DNA of 64,000 bases from JAFKFI01 sp963795435 (lineage in GTDB: Bacteria; Pseudomonadota; Alphaproteobacteria; Acetobacterales; Acetobacteraceae), in NCBI GenBank assembly GCA_963795435.1, contig CAWCHV010000009.1:1054001-1118000 (forward strand). The letters run 5' to 3'. Made by a program: the position numbers and the translations under genes. The notes under the pieces are model-generated. The model was not told the origin of the DNA and did not search any database. It saw only the letters and a program-made list of their open reading frames with translations. Of the stretch, positions 63,280 to 64,000 are shown one piece after another (the stretch's first letter is position 1; every line of letters begins with the position of its first letter).

Positions 63280-64000
63280 GTAATTGCTCACCCGGTGCGG
63301 GTAGCGGGTGCGGCACCGGCGTGTTGAGTAGGGCGGCGCGGAGGGCATCAAGGACAGAGACGCGGTTGGCCTTTGCGGTGCTGACGACGGAACGGAAGGC
63401 AGCGTAGGTTTAGGCGCCCCATTCACAGCGGAAGCCGTTGGTCACCTTGCGGAAGATCACGCTGGGCCGGAGGTTCCGCTCGGAGACATTGTTGGTGTAG
63501 GGCACATCGCGGGCGGTCACGAAGACGAACAGGTGGGCGCGGTTGGCGGCGATCCGCTTGCGCAGCTTCCTCCCGGCTCGCCCATTGGGCGCAACGTCAT
63601 GATGCGATCGAGGCGCCGATCCAGATCGGCGCGATACAGCGCCAAGGTGGTATCACTCAGTGTCTCCAGACGTCGCTAGATGGCCACAGCGCGCAGCAGG
63701 AGCTATTTGAAGGCGGCGCCGAAGGCGGCATCGCCACAGTGGATGGCGTATTGTGCGTCGCGCAGCAGATGCGCGAGACACAACTGCCAGTGCGCTGCGT
63801 GGCCACGCTGGCTGCGCAGCATGTCGGAGACGCAGACCGCCGGGCGGATAGCGCCGAACAGGGATCGCGGCACCGCCTTGCCGCGGCTGGGGCGGATGAT
63901 GTGCAGCACGGCGAGCGTGCCGACGAACACCGATTCCCACCAGGTCTTGCCGCTCACCCGCGCCGACGTCTCGTCGCAGCAGACCACCCGGCTGGCGGTC
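63280..64000 (-). mobile_element. IS66-family insertion sequence, type A, copy 2 (partial, right edge)
   Basis: Begins GTAATTGCTCACCC directly after the TIR-gene sequence ataaattt and runs to the window edge. It follows type A copy 1 closely but with scattered substitutions and single-base deletions. The other end and target duplication are outside the window. Confidence 0.9.
63288..64000 (-). pseudogene. Decayed IS66 type A transposase (3' part)
   Basis: Compared with the intact type A transposase, this copy has a premature stop: GAA to TAA within GAETYAAF (plus strand gtttaggc at about 63410). It also has a one-base deletion near 63569 (cctcccggc for cctccccggc), a further substitution cluster near 63655-63705 that creates more stops, and changes in the WWEWVF region. 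Only short frames survive (63653-63940 and 63703-63987). The element is dead unless served in trans. Confidence 0.88.

Overview
The window is GC-rich, tightly packed DNA from an alphaproteobacterium, most likely Rhodospirillales/Acetobacteraceae. This rests on gene style (FtsK, RlmN, Suv3-type helicase plus S4 protein, paired Lin0512 proteins, DUF6311 and IalB-like proteins) and is an inference; no rRNA, tRNA or CRISPR array was found. Most of it is ordinary chromosome, but indels, deletions, repeats and insertion sequences have eroded many genes.

Layout. 0-12 kb: an SDR dehydrogenase, a frameshifted slipin, an AbiU2/HEPN-like protein, a drug-efflux MFS, an orphan sulfonate-type binding protein beside a monooxygenase stub, a hydrolase, a quinone oxidoreductase, Ogt, a frameshifted DUF6311 membrane protein and a class C serine hydrolase. 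12-24 kb: a methyltransferase, a SPOUT enzyme, IalB-like protein, RlmN, MFS, argG, a possible RNase-toxin-like protein, an oxalate/formate-type MFS gene lying between two copies of the ftsK 3' end, and ftsK. 24-34 kb: an ammonium transporter with a variant pore residue, a UbiH-type monooxygenase with an expanded in-frame repeat, two Lin0512 paralogues, a Suv3-like helicase with an S4 partner, and htpG. 34-41 kb: DUF4239 protein, amino-acid-type binding protein, isochorismatase-like hydrolase, aquaporin, Crp-type regulator and a divergent response regulator/histidine kinase pair. 41-57 kb: two converging 2-hydroxyacid/aldehyde gene groups (SDR, two FMN 2-hydroxyacid oxidases, alanine dehydrogenase, class II aldolase, MFS), a CcdA/thioredoxin pair, a glycosyltransferase, an ABC exporter followed by an otsA remnant, gamma-glutamyltransferase, a TfdA-like dioxygenase and a frameshifted cyclase.

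57.9 kb to the right edge is the most interesting part. Four IS66-family elements of two types have landed in one low-GC gene. Removing the elements and their 8-bp target duplications rejoins an open frame (apart from one internal frame change) that encodes an N-terminal TIR-like domain of the CAP12/Pycsar-effector type and a C-terminal region I do not recognise. I read it as a dead anti-phage effector gene.

A dispersed GC-rich palindromic repeat occurs seven times between 12 and 57 kb. Five copies are intergenic and two lie inside open reading frames. One of these adds exactly 28 codons to a class II aldolase, much like Rickettsia palindromic elements.
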